Assembly: GCA_016191525.1 (NCBI GenBank)
Contig: JACPOK010000039.1
Span: forward strand, 1 to 64,000
DNA length: 64,000 bases
DNA from: Burkholderiales bacterium
GTDB taxonomy: Bacteria > Pseudomonadota > Gammaproteobacteria > Burkholderiales > Burkholderiaceae_C
Direction: 5' to 3'
The notes beneath the pieces were generated by a model, which was given only the letters and a program-made list of their open reading frames with translations, did no database searches and was not told where the DNA came from. This document shows, in pieces, positions 1-8,686 of the stretch (position 1 is its first letter; each line of letters begins with the position of its first letter). Position numbers and translations under genes: made by a program.

Positions 1-313
1 AGTGCTGTGCAAGCCCGGCTCGATCAAGCCGCACACGCACTTCACCGCCGAGGTGTATGTGCTGAGCAAGGACGAGGGCGGGCGTCACACGCCGTTCTTC
101 AACAACTACCGTCCCCAGTTCTACTTCCGCACCACGGACGTCACGGGCGCCATCGAGCTGCCCAAGGACAAGGAAATGGTCATGCCCGGCGACAACGTGT
201 CCATCACGGTGAAGCTGATCAACCCCATCGCCATGCAGGAAGGCCTGCGTTTCGCCATCCGCGAAGGCGGCAAGACCGTCGGCTCGGGCGTGGTCGCAAA
301 GATTCTGGAGTAA
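1..313 (+). CDS. tuf: Elongation factor Tu, C-terminal part (gene enters from the left edge)
   Basis: This is the last 103 or so codons of EF-Tu, the GTPase that delivers aminoacyl-tRNA to the ribosome. The frame is open from base 2 with no start, so the gene begins outside the window. The visible part is the beta-barrel domain 3, recognised by [23 protein letters not shown] and the end [15 protein letters not shown]. The stop at 311-313 is 4 bases before rpsJ, the usual tuf-rpsJ arrangement of the str/S10 region. The GTP-binding domain is not visible. Confidence 0.97.
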   Translation, partial: VLCKPGSIKPHTHFTAEVYVLSKDEGGRHTPFFNNYRPQFYFRTTDVTGAIELPKDKEMVMPGDNVSITVKLINPIAMQEGLRFAIREGGKTVGSGVVAKILE

Positions 314-317
314 TCAA

Positions 318-632
318 ATGGCCACGCAACAGAAAATCCGCATCCGCCTCAAGGCCTTCGATTACAAGCTGATCGACCAGTCCGCCGCCGAGATCGTTGA
401 CACCGCCAAGCGCACCGGCGCCATCGTCAAGGGCCCCGTGCCCCTGCCGACGCGCATGAAGCGCTTTGACATCCTGCGCTCGCCGCACGTCAACAAGTCC
501 AGCCGCGACCAGTTCGAGATCCGCACTCATCAGCGCCTGATGGACATCGTCGACCCGACGGACAAGACCGTTGACGCCCTGATGAAGCTGGACCTGCCGG
601 CTGGGGTGGACGTGGAAATCAAGCTGCAGTAA
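318..632 (+). CDS. rpsJ: 30S ribosomal protein S10
   Basis: Encodes 104 residues, normal for S10, a small-subunit head protein that also acts as NusE in antitermination. The start is [20 protein letters not shown] and the end is [11 protein letters not shown], both typical of the family. It follows tuf after 4 bases and is separated from rplC by 183 bases holding a hairpin and a promoter. It is therefore probably transcribed mainly with tuf, while the rest of the S10 operon has its own start. Confidence 0.98.
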   Translation: MATQQKIRIRLKAFDYKLIDQSAAEIVDTAKRTGAIVKGPVPLPTRMKRFDILRSPHVNKSSRDQFEIRTHQRLMDIVDPTDKTVDALMKLDLPAGVDVEIKLQ

Positions 633-650
633 GTCTCGTTCCCCCATAAA

Positions 651-685
651 TAACGCGGACTTGCCGGAAACGGCAGCCCGCGTTA
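651..685 (+). terminator. Imperfect hairpin after rpsJ, terminator or attenuator candidate
   Basis: An 8-bp outer arm TAACGCGG (651-658) is exactly complementary to CCGCGTTA (678-685). Inside it, TGCCG (662-666) pairs with CGGCA (671-675) around a GAAA loop. The sequence after it is AT-rich but is not a clean T run. The hairpin could end tuf-rpsJ transcripts. It overlaps both core elements of the rplC promoter, so it would form only in read-through RNA. Confidence 0.45.
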
Positions 686-689
686 TAAT
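661..689 (+). promoter_or_regulatory. Sigma-70-type promoter for the rplC to rpsQ unit
   Basis: TTGCCG (661-666) and a perfect TATAAT (684-689) are separated by exactly 17 bases. The expected transcript would have a leader of about 120 bases before rplC. It is the best promoter match in the first 20 kb and fits the unusually wide rpsJ-rplC gap. Confidence 0.7.
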
Positions 690-815
690 TTATGGCTCTG
701 CCCAATTTGGGCCGAGAATTTATTAACCCTCTTTCGCAACGGCCTGCCTCACCGCGGGCCCGAAACGCAGAAGCCAATTGCAGCGGCTGCGGTGGAAGTA
801 ACGGAGTAACAAAAC

Positions 816-1520
816 ATGAGTCTGAGCAACTCCCTCGGGTTGCTGGGCCGCAAGGTGGGCATGATGCGCCTCTTTACCGATGACGGCGATGCAGTGCCTG
901 TCACGGTGGTGGATGTGTCCAACAACCGCGTGACCCAGGTCAAAACCCAAGAGAACGACGGCTACGTGGCCCTGCAGGTCACGTTCGGCGCGCGCAAAGC
1001 TTCGCGCGTCACCAAGCCGGCGGCCGGCCACCTCGCCAAGGCGGGTGTCGAAGCCGGTGAAATCATCCAGGAATTCCGGGTCACCGCAGAGACGGCCGGC
1101 AAGTATGCCGCCGGCGCCACGGTGCCCGCTGCCGATGTGTTCGCCGTCGGCCAGAAGGTGGACGTGCAGGGCACGACCATCGGCAAGGGCTTCGCCGGCA
1201 CCATCAAGCGCCACCACATGAAGTCGCAGCGCGCGTCGCACGGCAACAGCCGTTCGCACAACGTGCCCGGCTCGATTGGCATGGCGCAGGATCCCGGCCG
1301 TGTGTTCCCCGGCAAGCGCATGACCGGCCATCTGGGCGACGACACCGTCACCACCCAGAACCTGGACGTCATCCGTATCGACGAGACCCGCGGCCTGCTG
1401 CTCATCAAGGGCGCGATCCCCGGCTCCAAGGGCGGTTTCGTGACCGTCCGTCCCGCAGTGAAGGCGCGGCCGCAGGCCGCTTCCAGCTCTGCCGCTGCCG
1501 CGTCGAAGGGGGCCAAGTAA
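816..1520 (+). CDS. rplC: 50S ribosomal protein L3
   Basis: Encodes 234 residues, about 25 more than E. coli L3. The extra length is a C-terminal Ala/Ser/Lys tail ending [13 protein letters not shown]3 is an early-assembly protein near the peptidyl transferase centre. [13 protein letters not shown] at the N-terminus and the central [17 protein letters not shown] loop identify it. GGAG at 803-806 is a good ribosome binding site for the ATG. Its stop shares one base with the rplD start. Confidence 0.98.
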   Translation: MSLSNSLGLLGRKVGMMRLFTDDGDAVPVTVVDVSNNRVTQVKTQENDGYVALQVTFGARKASRVTKPAAGHLAKAGVEAGEIIQEFRVTAETAGKYAAGATVPAADVFAVGQKVDVQGTTIGKGFAGTIKRHHMKSQRASHGNSRSHNVPGSIGMAQDPGRVFPGKRMTGHLGDDTVTTQNLDVIRIDETRGLLLIKGAIPGSKGGFVTVRPAVKARPQAASSSAAAASKGAK

Positions 1521-2140
1521 TGCAACTCGAACTCCTGAACGAGCAGGGCCAGGCCGCGTCCAAGTACGACGCGCCGGAAACCGTGTTCGGCCGTGAATAC
1601 AACGAAGACCTGGTGCACCAGATCGTCGTGGCCTTCCAGGCAAACGCCCGCCAGGGCACGCGCGCCCAGAAGGACCGCGAGCAGGTCAAGCACTCGACCA
1701 AGAAGCCGTTCAAGCAAAAGGGCACGGGCCGCGCCCGCGCCGGCATGACCTCCTCGCCCCTGTGGCGCGGCGGCGGCCGGATTTTCCCGAACATGCCCGA
1801 CGAAAACTTCACGCAGAAGATCAACAAGAAGATGTACCGCGCCGGCATGGCGTCCATCTTCTCCCAGCTGGCGCGTGAAGGCCGCCTGGCCGTGGTCGAT
1901 TCCATGAAGGTGGATTCGCCCAAGACCAAGCAGCTGGCCGCCCGCTTCAAGGCCATGAATCTCGAATCCGTGCTGGTGATCGCCGAGGAAGTCGACGAGA
2001 ACCTGTACCTGGCTTCGCGCAACCTGGTGAACGTGCTCGTCGTCGAGCCCCGTTACGCCGATCCGCTTTCGCTGGTGCACTACAAGAAGGTGCTCGTCAC
2101 CCGGGGCGCCATGGACAAGCTCAAGGAGATGTTCGCATGA
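1520..2140 (+). CDS. rplD: 50S ribosomal protein L4
   Basis: Encodes 206 residues, the normal size. L4 lines the exit tunnel and in E. coli represses its own S10 operon by binding the leader RNA; whether that happens here is not visible. The extended-loop signature [15 protein letters not shown] and [13 protein letters not shown] are present. The ATG overlaps the rplC stop by one base (TAATG) and the gene end overlaps rplW by 4 bases, so translation is probably coupled. Confidence 0.98.
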   Translation: MQLELLNEQGQAASKYDAPETVFGREYNEDLVHQIVVAFQANARQGTRAQKDREQVKHSTKKPFKQKGTGRARAGMTSSPLWRGGGRIFPNMPDENFTQKINKKMYRAGMASIFSQLAREGRLAVVDSMKVDSPKTKQLAARFKAMNLESVLVIAEEVDENLYLASRNLVNVLVVEPRYADPLSLVHYKKVLVTRGAMDKLKEMFA

Positions 2141-2451
2141 GCACGCTCAAGTTCGACGAAGGACGCCTGATGCAGGTGCTGGTCGCCCCCATCGTTTCCG
2201 AAAAGGCGACGCATGTGGCCGACAAGAGCAATGCGGTGACGTTCAAGGTGCTGCAGGACGCCACCAAACCCGAAATCAAGGCCGCTGTGGAATTGATGTT
2301 CAAGGTGCAGGTCAAGGGCGTTTCTGTGCTCAATACCAAAGGCAAGACCAAGCGTTTTGGCCGTTCCATTGGCCGCCGCGACAACGTTCGCAAGGCCTAT
2401 GTGACGCTGATGCCCGGTCAGGAGCTGAACCTCGCCGGGGAGGCCGCGTAA
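2137..2451 (+). CDS. rplW: 50S ribosomal protein L23
   Basis: Encodes 104 residues. L23 sits at the tunnel exit and docks trigger factor and [17 protein letters not shown] at the N-terminus and [21 protein letters not shown] near the C-terminus are family signatures. It overlaps rplD by ATGA and ends 3 bases before rplB. Confidence 0.97.
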   Translation: MSTLKFDEGRLMQVLVAPIVSEKATHVADKSNAVTFKVLQDATKPEIKAAVELMFKVQVKGVSVLNTKGKTKRFGRSIGRRDNVRKAYVTLMPGQELNLAGEAA

Positions 2452-2454
2452 ATC

Positions 2455-3279
2455 ATGGCAGTCATCAAGATGAAACCGACTTCACCGGGCCAGCGTGGCG
2501 TGGTGAAGGTCTCGCGGGACCACCTGCACAAGGGCGAGGGCTACGCGCCCCTGCTCGAGCCGCAGATCCAGAAGTCCGGCCGCAACAACAACGGCCACAT
2601 CACCACCCGCCACAAGGGCGGTGGCCACAAGCATCACTACCGCGTCGTGGACTTCGTCCGCAACAAGGACGGCATCCCGGCCAAGGTGGAGCGCATCGAG
2701 TACGACCCGAACCGCACGGCCCACATCGCACTGGTGTGCTACGCCGACGGCGAGCGCCGCTACATCATCGCCCCGCGCGGCCTGGAGGTGGGCGCATCGC
2801 TGCTGTCCGGCGCCGAGGCGCCGATCCGCGCGGGCAACACCCTGCCGATCCGCAATATCCCGGTGGGCTCGACCATCCACTGCATCGAACTGCAGCCCGG
2901 CAAGGGCGCGCAGATCGCCCGCTCGGCAGGTGCTTCGGCAACGCTGCTGGCGCGCGAAGGCACCTACGCCCAGGTCCGCGTGCGGTCCGGCGAAGTGCGC
3001 AAGGTGCACATCGAATGCCGCGCCACCATCGGTGAAGTCGCCAACGAGGAACACAGCCTGCGCCAGCTCGGCAAGGCCGGTGTGAAGCGCTGGATGGGTA
3101 TCCGCCCGACCGTTCGCGGCGTGGTGATGAACCCTGTGGACCACCCCCACGGCGGTGGTGAAGGCAAGACCGGCGAAGGCCGCCACGCAGTGGATCCTTG
3201 GGGCAACCTGACCAAGGGCTATCGCACCCGTAACAACAAGCGCACACAAGTGATGATCGTGTCGCGTCGCAAGAAGTAA
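2455..3279 (+). CDS. rplB: 50S ribosomal protein L2
   Basis: Encodes 274 residues, the normal length. L2 is needed for subunit association and peptidyl transfer. The C-terminal [20 protein letters not shown] loop, which carries the essential histidine, is intact, as is the basic tail ending VSRRKK. It lies between rplW and rpsS with spacings of 3 and 12 bases. Confidence 0.98.
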   Translation: MAVIKMKPTSPGQRGVVKVSRDHLHKGEGYAPLLEPQIQKSGRNNNGHITTRHKGGGHKHHYRVVDFVRNKDGIPAKVERIEYDPNRTAHIALVCYADGERRYIIAPRGLEVGASLLSGAEAPIRAGNTLPIRNIPVGSTIHCIELQPGKGAQIARSAGASATLLAREGTYAQVRVRSGEVRKVHIECRATIGEVANEEHSLRQLGKAGVKRWMGIRPTVRGVVMNPVDHPHGGGEGKTGEGRHAVDPWGNLTKGYRTRNNKRTQVMIVSRRKK

Positions 3280-3291
3280 GGGGCAACAAAA

Positions 3292-3570
3292 ATGACACGC
3301 TCTCTCAAGAAGGGTCCTTTTGTTGACCACCACCTGGTGGCCAAGGCCGACAAGGCCGTGACCACGAAGGACAAGAAGCCGATCAAGACCTGGTCGCGCC
3401 GCTCCATGGTCCTGCCCGAATTCATCGGGCTGACCATCGCCGTGCACAACGGCAAGCAGCACGTGCCGGTCTATATCACCGACCAGATGGTGGGCCACAA
3501 GCTGGGCGAATTCGCCCTGACGCGCACCTTCAAGGGTCACCCCGCCGACAAAAAAGTCGTGAAGAAGTAA
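3292..3570 (+). CDS. rpsS: 30S ribosomal protein S19
   Basis: Encodes 92 residues starting [15 protein letters not shown], the invariant S19 start. S19 pairs with S13 in the head of the small subunit. The conserved [16 protein letters not shown] stretch is present. It is preceded by an AGGGG-type binding site and followed by rplV after 10 bases. Confidence 0.98.
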   Translation: MTRSLKKGPFVDHHLVAKADKAVTTKDKKPIKTWSRRSMVLPEFIGLTIAVHNGKQHVPVYITDQMVGHKLGEFALTRTFKGHPADKKVVKK

Positions 3571-3580
3571 GGACAAGACC

Positions 3581-3910
3581 ATGGAAACACGTGCAGTCCT
3601 CAAGGGCGTTCGCCTCTCCGTCGACAAGGGCCGGCTCGTTGCCGACCTGATCCGCGGCAAGAAGGTGGACCAGGCCCTCAACGTCCTGGAGTTCACCCAG
3701 AAGAAGGCGGCTGTGATCATCAAGAAGGTTCTTGAGTCCGCCATCGCCAACGCCGAGCACAACGACGGCGCCGACATCGACGAGCTGAAGGTCAAGACCA
3801 TCTACGTCGAGCAGGGCGCTTCGCTCAAGCGTTTCACCGCGCGCGCCAAAGGCCGCGGCAACCGCATCGTCAAGCCCACGTGCCACGTGTACGTGACCGT
3901 CGGCAACTAA
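3581..3910 (+). CDS. rplV: 50S ribosomal protein L22
   Basis: Encodes 109 residues. L22 reaches into the exit tunnel, where changes in its loop give macrolide resistance. The loop [17 protein letters not shown] looks complete with no deletion. The start [13 protein letters not shown] is typical of beta-proteobacterial L22. It is followed by rpsC after 15 bases. Confidence 0.98.
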   Translation: METRAVLKGVRLSVDKGRLVADLIRGKKVDQALNVLEFTQKKAAVIIKKVLESAIANAEHNDGADIDELKVKTIYVEQGASLKRFTARAKGRGNRIVKPTCHVYVTVGN

Positions 3911-3925
3911 CAGGCTCAGGACACT

Positions 3926-4831
3926 ATGGGACAAAAAATCCATCCTACCGGCTTCCGCCTGTCGGTCAGCCGCAACTGGGCCAGCCGCTGGTACGCCAAC
4001 AACCGTGACTTCGCCGGCATGCTGGCCGAAGACATCAAGGTGCGCGAGTATCTCAAGGCCAAGCTCAAGAACGCCGCGGTCTCGCGCGTGCTGATCGAGC
4101 GCCCCGCCAAGAGCGCCCGCATCACCATCTTCTCGGCCCGTCCGGGCGTGGTGATCGGCAAGAAGGGCGAAGACATCGAAGCCCTGAAGAAGGAGCTCGG
4201 CAAGCGCCTGGGCGTGCCGGTGGCAGTGAACATCGAGGAAGTGCGCAAGCCCGAAATCGATGCCCAGCTGATCGCCGACTCGATCACCCAGCAGCTTGAA
4301 AAGCGCATCATGTTCCGCCGCGCGATGAAGCGCGCCATGCAGAACGCGATGCGCCTGGGCGCCCAGGGCATCAAGATCATGTCCGCCGGCCGCCTGAACG
4401 GCATCGAGATCGCACGTACCGAGTGGTACCGCGAAGGCCGCGTGCCGCTTCACACGTTGCGCGCCGACATCGACTACGGTTTCTCGGAAGCCAAGACCAC
4501 CTACGGCGTCATCGGCGTCAAGGTCTGGGTCTACAAGGGTGACACCCTCGGCCGTGGCGATGCGCCCGCCGTGGAAACGCCCCGTCCGGACGAAGAGCGC
4601 CGCCCCCGTGGCCCGCGCCGCGATGCCCGCCCGGGCGACCGCGCGCCCACAGGTGAGCGCCGTGCTCCTCCCCGCCGTACCGCAGCTGGTGCGGGCAATG
4701 TGGCGCCGCCCGACGGCAGCGACAAGCCCGCAGAAGCAACGCCAGGTGCCGATGCACCGAAAACTACCGTTAAGCGCGTCCGCAAAGTCGCCGCGCCGGC
4801 AGCCCCCGCTGCCGACGGTAAAGGAGAATAA
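3926..4831 (+). CDS. rpsC: 30S ribosomal protein S3 with long basic C-terminal extension
   Basis: Encodes 301 residues against about 233 in E. coli. The first 215 or so are a normal S3: [12 protein letters not shown], a KH domain with the [11 protein letters not shown] loop, and the C-terminal domain with [21 protein letters not shown]. After this come about 80 residues rich in Arg, Pro and Ala (roughly 215-301), probably disordered. Longer S3 tails are common in this bacterial group as far as I recall. It ends 2 bases before rplP. Confidence 0.97.
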   Translation: MGQKIHPTGFRLSVSRNWASRWYANNRDFAGMLAEDIKVREYLKAKLKNAAVSRVLIERPAKSARITIFSARPGVVIGKKGEDIEALKKELGKRLGVPVAVNIEEVRKPEIDAQLIADSITQQLEKRIMFRRAMKRAMQNAMRLGAQGIKIMSAGRLNGIEIARTEWYREGRVPLHTLRADIDYGFSEAKTTYGVIGVKVWVYKGDTLGRGDAPAVETPRPDEERRPRGPRRDARPGDRAPTGERRAPPRRTAAGAGNVAPPDGSDKPAEATPGADAPKTTVKRVRKVAAPAAPAADGKGE

Positions 4832-4833
4832 AG

Positions 4834-5250
4834 ATGCTGCAACCCGCTCGCCGGAAATACCGCAAAGAGCAGAAGGGCCGCAATACCGGCATCGCCACCC
4901 GGGGCAACTCGGTGGCGTTCGGTGACTTCGGCCTGAAGTGCACGGACCGCGGCCGCCTGACGGCCCGCCAGATCGAAGCCGCGCGCCGCGCGATTTCCCG
5001 CCACGTCAAGCGCGGCGGCCGCATCTGGATCCGTGTGTTCCCCGACAAGCCGATCTCCCACAAGCCCGCTGAAGTGCGGATGGGTAACGGCAAGGGCAAC
5101 CCCGAGTACTACGTGGCTGAAATCCAGCCGGGCAAGGTCGTGTTCGAGATCGTCGGCGTGCCCGAAGAACTCGCCCGCGAAGCGTTCCGCCTGGCCGCCG
5201 CCAAGCTGCCGCTGCGCACCACGTTCGTCAGCCGCATGATCGGCTCGTAA
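4834..5250 (+). CDS. rplP: 50S ribosomal protein L16
   Basis: Encodes 138 residues, normal. L16 helps form the A-site tRNA pocket of the large subunit. It starts [17 protein letters not shown] and carries [16 protein letters not shown] and the EVRMGNGKG segment. Spacing to rpsC is 2 bases, so translation may be coupled. Confidence 0.98.
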   Translation: MLQPARRKYRKEQKGRNTGIATRGNSVAFGDFGLKCTDRGRLTARQIEAARRAISRHVKRGGRIWIRVFPDKPISHKPAEVRMGNGKGNPEYYVAEIQPGKVVFEIVGVPEELAREAFRLAAAKLPLRTTFVSRMIGS

Positions 5251-5267
5251 TTCAGGAGTGATGAAAA

Positions 5268-5474
5268 ATGAAAACTGCTGAACTGCGCCAGAAAGACGTT
5301 GCCGGCCTTACGACCGAAGTCAAGGAGCTGCAAAAAGCCCACTTCGGCCTGCGCATGCAGAAGGCAACGCAACAATTGAACAACACCTCGACGTTGCGCA
5401 TCACGCGCCGCGACATCGCCCGCGCCAAGACCATCCTCGCTCAAAAGCAGGTTGAGTCCAAGGCTGCCAAGTAA
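5268..5474 (+). CDS. rpmC: 50S ribosomal protein L29
   Basis: Encodes 68 residues, the usual small size. L29 is a two-helix protein near the tunnel exit and contacts trigger factor with L23. [20 protein letters not shown] and the helix [20 protein letters not shown] are typical. It has a clear AGGAG site upstream and sits between rplP and rpsQ. Confidence 0.96.
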   Translation: MKTAELRQKDVAGLTTEVKELQKAHFGLRMQKATQQLNNTSTLRITRRDIARAKTILAQKQVESKAAK

Positions 5475-5486
5475 AGGACGCGCCAA

Positions 5487-5756
5487 ATGACCGAAGCCAA
5501 AACTTCCCTGAAGCGCACCCTGATCGGCAAGGTTGTGAGCGACAAGCGGACCAAGACAGTCACTGTTCTGGTTGAGCGCCGCGTCAAGCACGAGCTGTAC
5601 GGCAAGATCGTCGCCAAGTCGAGCAAGTACCACGCCCATGACGAAAAGGGCGAGTACCACACCGGCGACGTGATCGAGATTACCGAGAGCCGCCCGATTT
5701 CCAAGACCAAGAACTGGGTTGCCACCCGCCTGGTCGAGAAGGCCGCGCTGGTTTAA
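5487..5756 (+). CDS. rpsQ: 30S ribosomal protein S17
   Basis: Encodes 89 residues. S17 is an OB-fold primary binding protein of 16S r[23 protein letters not shown] and the [18 protein letters not shown] motif identify it. It is the last gene of this ribosomal unit. A strong terminator follows, and the next gene is a peroxiredoxin, so the spc operon (rplN onward) is not adjacent here as it is in E. coli. Confidence 0.98.
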   Translation: MTEAKTSLKRTLIGKVVSDKRTKTVTVLVERRVKHELYGKIVAKSSKYHAHDEKGEYHTGDVIEITESRPISKTKNWVATRLVEKAALV

Positions 5757-5778
5757 TCACCGCGCTGCGCCCAAGCCG

Positions 5779-5812
5779 AAAACGGCCCACAATGTGGGTC
5801 GTTTTTCTTTTT
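5779..5812 (+). terminator. Intrinsic terminator of the S10 operon
   Basis: AAAACGGCCCAC (5779-5790) pairs with GTGGGTCGTTTT (5794-5805) around an AAT loop with one G-U pair. A T-rich run continues to 5812. It lies 22 bases after rpsQ. Its T tail runs up to the ribosome binding site of the peroxiredoxin gene, so that gene probably depends on read-through or on a promoter not recognised here. Confidence 0.85.
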
Positions 5813-5822
5813 GGAGCACTAC

Positions 5823-6329
5823 ATGATCAAAGTCGGCGACAAGCTTCCCTCCGTCACCCTGCAGGAATTTTCCGAAGTCGAGGGAAACGGCTGCAGCATC
5901 GGCCCCAACCCAGTTGACGTGGCCAAGGCCTCGGCCGGCAAGACCATCGCCCTGTTCGCGCTGCCCGGTGCCTTCACGCCGACCTGCTCGGCCAAGCATG
6001 TGCCCGGCTTCGTGGAAAAGGCCTCCGACCTGAAGGCCGCCGGCGTGGATGAGATCTGGTGCCTGAGCGTGAACGACGCCTTCGTGATGGGCGCCTGGGC
6101 GCGCGACCAGAAGACCGCCGGCAAGGTGCGGATGCTGGGTGACGGCAGCGCCGATTTCGCCAAGGCCACCGGCCTCACGCTGGACCTGACGGCCAAGGGC
6201 ATGGGTGTGCGCAGCACGCGCTACTCGATGCTGGTCAAGGACGGTGTCGTGGCGGCCCTCAACGTCGAGGCTCCCGGCAAGTTCGAGGTCAGCAACGCCG
6301 AGACCATGCTGGCCCAGGCCAAGGGCTGA
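5823..6329 (+). CDS. Peroxiredoxin, Prx5/AhpE-like thiol peroxidase
   Basis: Encodes 168 residues and probably reduces H2O2 and organic peroxides in the cytoplasm. The motif PGAFTPTCSAKHVPGF places the peroxidatic cysteine at Cys55. Cys23 is the only other cysteine near it. The ATG at 5823 was chosen because GGAG (5813-5816) lies 6 bases upstream; a TTG at 5811 is in frame but has no such site. It follows the S10 operon terminator and converges on the GNAT gene with a one-base gap. It could be a glutaredoxin-dependent Prx5; the electron donor cannot be told from sequence. Confidence 0.9.
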   Translation: MIKVGDKLPSVTLQEFSEVEGNGCSIGPNPVDVAKASAGKTIALFALPGAFTPTCSAKHVPGFVEKASDLKAAGVDEIWCLSVNDAFVMGAWARDQKTAGKVRMLGDGSADFAKATGLTLDLTAKGMGVRSTRYSMLVKDGVVAALNVEAPGKFEVSNAETMLAQAKG

Positions 6330-6330
6330 A

Positions 6331-6807
6331 TCAGAGGTCGGCCTTGAGGTAGTGGGCCCCGGCTATCGGGTTGTGATAGTAGGGCGGGATTTCCGCGAAA
6401 CCCAGCTCCTCATACAGCGCGCGGGCGGCTTCCATGTCGTCCAGCGTGTCCAGCAGCACGCAGCTGTAGTCCGCCTGCCGCGCCGCGTCCAGCACGGCCT
6501 CGGCCATCTGGCGGCCCAGGCCCAGCCCCCGAAAGGCGGGACGCACAAACAGGCGCTTCATCTCCGCGGCGTTGGGGTAGTCGGCGGCATCCAGCGGGCG
6601 CAGGGCGCAGCAGCCCGCGACCTGCCCGTCCACGGTGGCCAGCAGCAGCGCACCTCGTGGTGCGCTGTAGTCGCCCGGCAGGCCGGCCAGTTCCTCATCG
6701 AATTGCTGGAAGCACAGGTCCACGCCCAGGCCCCGGGCGTATTCAAGGAAGATTTCGCGGGCCGCGTCCAGCTGTTGCGGCGTGGCCGGTGCGATCAGTG
6801 GCTCCAT
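6331..6807 (-). CDS. GNAT-family N-acetyltransferase
   Basis: Encodes 158 residues with a complete GNAT fold. The acetyl-CoA binding motif RGLGLGRQMAE is at about 93-103 and the late ALYEELGFAEIPPYY motif is typical of small-molecule acetyltransferases. The substrate cannot be inferred. It ends one base from the convergent peroxiredoxin stop, and its start is 4 bases from the end of the cytochrome b561 gene, so the two minus-strand genes may be co-transcribed. Confidence 0.88.
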   Translation of the reverse strand: MEPLIAPATPQQLDAAREIFLEYARGLGVDLCFQQFDEELAGLPGDYSAPRGALLLATVDGQVAGCCALRPLDAADYPNAAEMKRLFVRPAFRGLGLGRQMAEAVLDAARQADYSCVLLDTLDDMEAARALYEELGFAEIPPYYHNPIAGAHYLKADL

Positions 6808-6811
6808 GGCT

Positions 6812-7483
6812 TCAAGCGGCTGCGCCCAGCTTCACCAGCCATGTGACCAAAGCCGCGCACAGCGCGAGGACCACCAGGGCGGCCAGCCTTGAGGCGGCGT
6901 CATCGCGCGAGGAAGCGGCGGCATCGGCCAGTTCCTTGTCGCCCTTCAGCATGGGCCGGATCAGGTTGTCGTTCTTCCTGAACAGATAAAACAGGATGGC
7001 ACCGATGTGGAGCACGACCAGGGCAGCCAGCACCCACTGGCCTATCCGCTTGTGGTACCAGGTGGCCGCCAGCCCCTGCGCGCTGCTGACGAAGCGGTTC
7101 AAAGGCCCGGTAAACGAAATTTCATCGTCGCCCACCAGCCCGGTCGCCACCTGCGCCAGCAGGAAGGCGAGCATGGCGAACACCGAGCCCGCGCCCAGCG
7201 GGTTGTGCCCGATCAGGTGGTCGGGGTGCGGCTTGCCGCGCAGGTAGTTGAGCACGCTGGCCGGCGAATAGATGAACGAAGCAAAGCGCGACCACCGTCC
7301 CCCCACGAAACCCCAGACGATGCGAAACAACAACAGCGTCAGCACGGCATACCCGATGCGGGCGTGCCAGTCCATCGCCGCGCCGCCGCGGTAGCCGCTG
7401 ATCACCAGGCCGATGATGCAGGCCACCAGCGCCCAGTGGAAAAGGCGTGTGGGCAGGTCCCAGACACGGATTTTGTTCGCCAT
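6812..7483 (-). CDS. Cytochrome b561 family membrane protein
   Basis: Encodes 223 residues with four main hydrophobic segments and a fifth at the C-terminus. It is an inner-membrane di-heme b protein that should pass electrons between the quinone pool and periplasmic partners. RVWDLPTRLFHWALV (heme histidine in helix 1), DWHARIGY, and H in YHKRIGQW and LVVLHIGAIL are the expected heme ligands. It is divergent from a cytochrome c' gene 169 bases away, which suggests the pair works together. It belongs to the group often annotated as the Ni/Fe-hydrogenase-type b subunit, but no hydrogenase is nearby. Confidence 0.9.
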   Translation of the reverse strand: MANKIRVWDLPTRLFHWALVACIIGLVISGYRGGAAMDWHARIGYAVLTLLLFRIVWGFVGGRWSRFASFIYSPASVLNYLRGKPHPDHLIGHNPLGAGSVFAMLAFLLAQVATGLVGDDEISFTGPLNRFVSSAQGLAATWYHKRIGQWVLAALVVLHIGAILFYLFRKNDNLIRPMLKGDKELADAAASSRDDAASRLAALVVLALCAALVTWLVKLGAAA

Positions 7484-7652
7484 CAGAATTCCCTCGTTGT
7501 TGCCTCTTCGCGAGGCAGATTGTGGGCCCCCCGCCCGGGCGCCCGCGGGTTAGTAGATTCCCTGAGCGGCAAGTTCCGGCAGAACTTTTTGCTAAAACAC
7601 AGGTCAGCCGTTGGCGTTTGCCAAATTTCAATAACCCCCGGAGAAGAAACCC

Positions 7653-8108
7653 ATGAAGATTGCCGCCTCCCTTGTCCTCGCTGCCGCCGCCTTTGCCTTC
7701 GCGGCGCCCGCCTCGGCCCAGTTTGCCAAACCCGAAGACGCCGTCAAGTACCGCCAGAGCGCGCTGTTCGTGATGGCGCAGCACTTCGGGCGCATCGGCG
7801 CGATGGTCAACGGCCGCGTGCCCTACGACGCCAAGGCTGCGACCGAGAACGCCGAAGTGGTGGCCGACATGGCCAAACTGCCGTGGGCCGGCTTCGGCCC
7901 GGGCACCGACAAGGTAACCAACACCAAGGCCAAGGCGGAAATCTGGACCGAACAGGCCAAGTTCAAGGAACACAACGAGAAGCTCGTGGCTGAGACCGGC
8001 AAGCTGCTGGCGGCCGCCAAGACCAACAACCTGGACAACCTGAAGACGGCCTTCGGCTCCACGGCGGGCACCTGCAAGGCCTGCCACGACAACTACCGCA
8101 ATCAGTAA
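7653..8108 (+). CDS. Cytochrome c' (four-helix periplasmic cytochrome c)
   Basis: Encodes 151 residues with a Sec signal peptide (MKIAASLVLAAAAFAFAAPASA, cleavage after about residue 22). The only heme motif, CKACH at 141-145, is at the extreme C-terminus, as in class II cytochromes c'. The first helix QSALFVMAQHFGRIGAMV also fits. Such proteins bind NO and CO or carry electrons. It has a GGAG binding site at 7641-7644 and is divergent from the cytochrome b561 gene. A strong terminator follows 42 bases after the stop. Confidence 0.92.
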   Translation: MKIAASLVLAAAAFAFAAPASAQFAKPEDAVKYRQSALFVMAQHFGRIGAMVNGRVPYDAKAATENAEVVADMAKLPWAGFGPGTDKVTNTKAKAEIWTEQAKFKEHNEKLVAETGKLLAAAKTNNLDNLKTAFGSTAGTCKACHDNYRNQ

Positions 8109-8150
8109 TAGCACGGGTCAACAAGGCCTTGGCGGGCCTTGGACTCTGGT

Positions 8151-8174
8151 AGCCCGGCATGGCCGGGCTTTTTT
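8151..8174 (+). terminator. Intrinsic terminator after the cytochrome c' gene
   Basis: AGCCCGGC (8151-8158) pairs perfectly with GCCGGGCT (8162-8169) around ATG, and is followed by six T residues (8169-8174). The T run touches the stop codon of the convergent TlpA-like gene. The same stem can fold in the opposite transcript, but without a T run there. Confidence 0.9.
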
Positions 8175-8670
8175 ACGCCTCCGCCAGCAGCTTTTCGATC
8201 AGGCGGTGCAGCTCGGCGAAATCGGGTTCGCCCACATAGCGCTTGACGATCTCGCCGCGCTTGTTCACGACGTAGGTGGTGGGCGTCAGCTGCACGTCGC
8301 CCCAGGCCTTGGCCACGGCGCCCGTGTTGTCGATCGCCACCTTGAACGGCAGCTTGCGCGTCTGCGCGTAGTTGACGACGTAGCTGGGCGGGTCGTAGCT
8401 CATGGCCACGGCCAGCGTGTCGTAGCCGCGCCCCTTGTATTTTTCATAGGTGGCGATCACCTTGGGCATCTCGGCCACGCAGGTGACGCAGCTGGTAGCC
8501 CAGAAGTTGACCAGCGTGACCTTGCCTTTCAGGTCGGCCGCCGTCTTGGTGGAGCCGTCCAGCAGCACGAAGGTGGCTTCGGGCGCGGCGGAGCCCGCCG
8601 TGCCCGCGTACAGGGCCGCCCCGGCTGCCACAATGGCCGCTGCTGCAGCCCCAAACAGAATACGTTTCAT
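8173..8670 (-). CDS. TlpA/ResA-like periplasmic thioredoxin
   Basis: Encodes 165 residues. An N-terminal hydrophobic segment (about 5-28) is a signal or anchor and places the thioredoxin domain in the periplasm. The active site is WATSCVTCVAEMP (Cys61 and Cys64), so the usual proline of CxPC is replaced by threonine. The later cis-proline loop is TPTTYVV. Members reduce disulfides in cytochrome c maturation or act as general oxidoreductases. The ATG at 8670 has GGAGGGG upstream. An in-frame ATG at 8688 would add six residues and overlap the divergent start. Confidence 0.88.
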   Translation of the reverse strand: MKRILFGAAAAAIVAAGAALYAGTAGSAAPEATFVLLDGSTKTAADLKGKVTLVNFWATSCVTCVAEMPKVIATYEKYKGRGYDTLAVAMSYDPPSYVVNYAQTRKLPFKVAIDNTGAVAKAWGDVQLTPTTYVVNKRGEIVKRYVGEPDFAELHRLIEKLLAEA

Positions 8671-8686
8671 CCCGAAAGGCCCCTCC

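Noticed and set aside
723..2080. Long minus-strand open frames across rplC and rplD
   Set aside because: They are shadows in GC-rich coding DNA. The plus-strand frames encode clear ribosomal proteins with binding sites.
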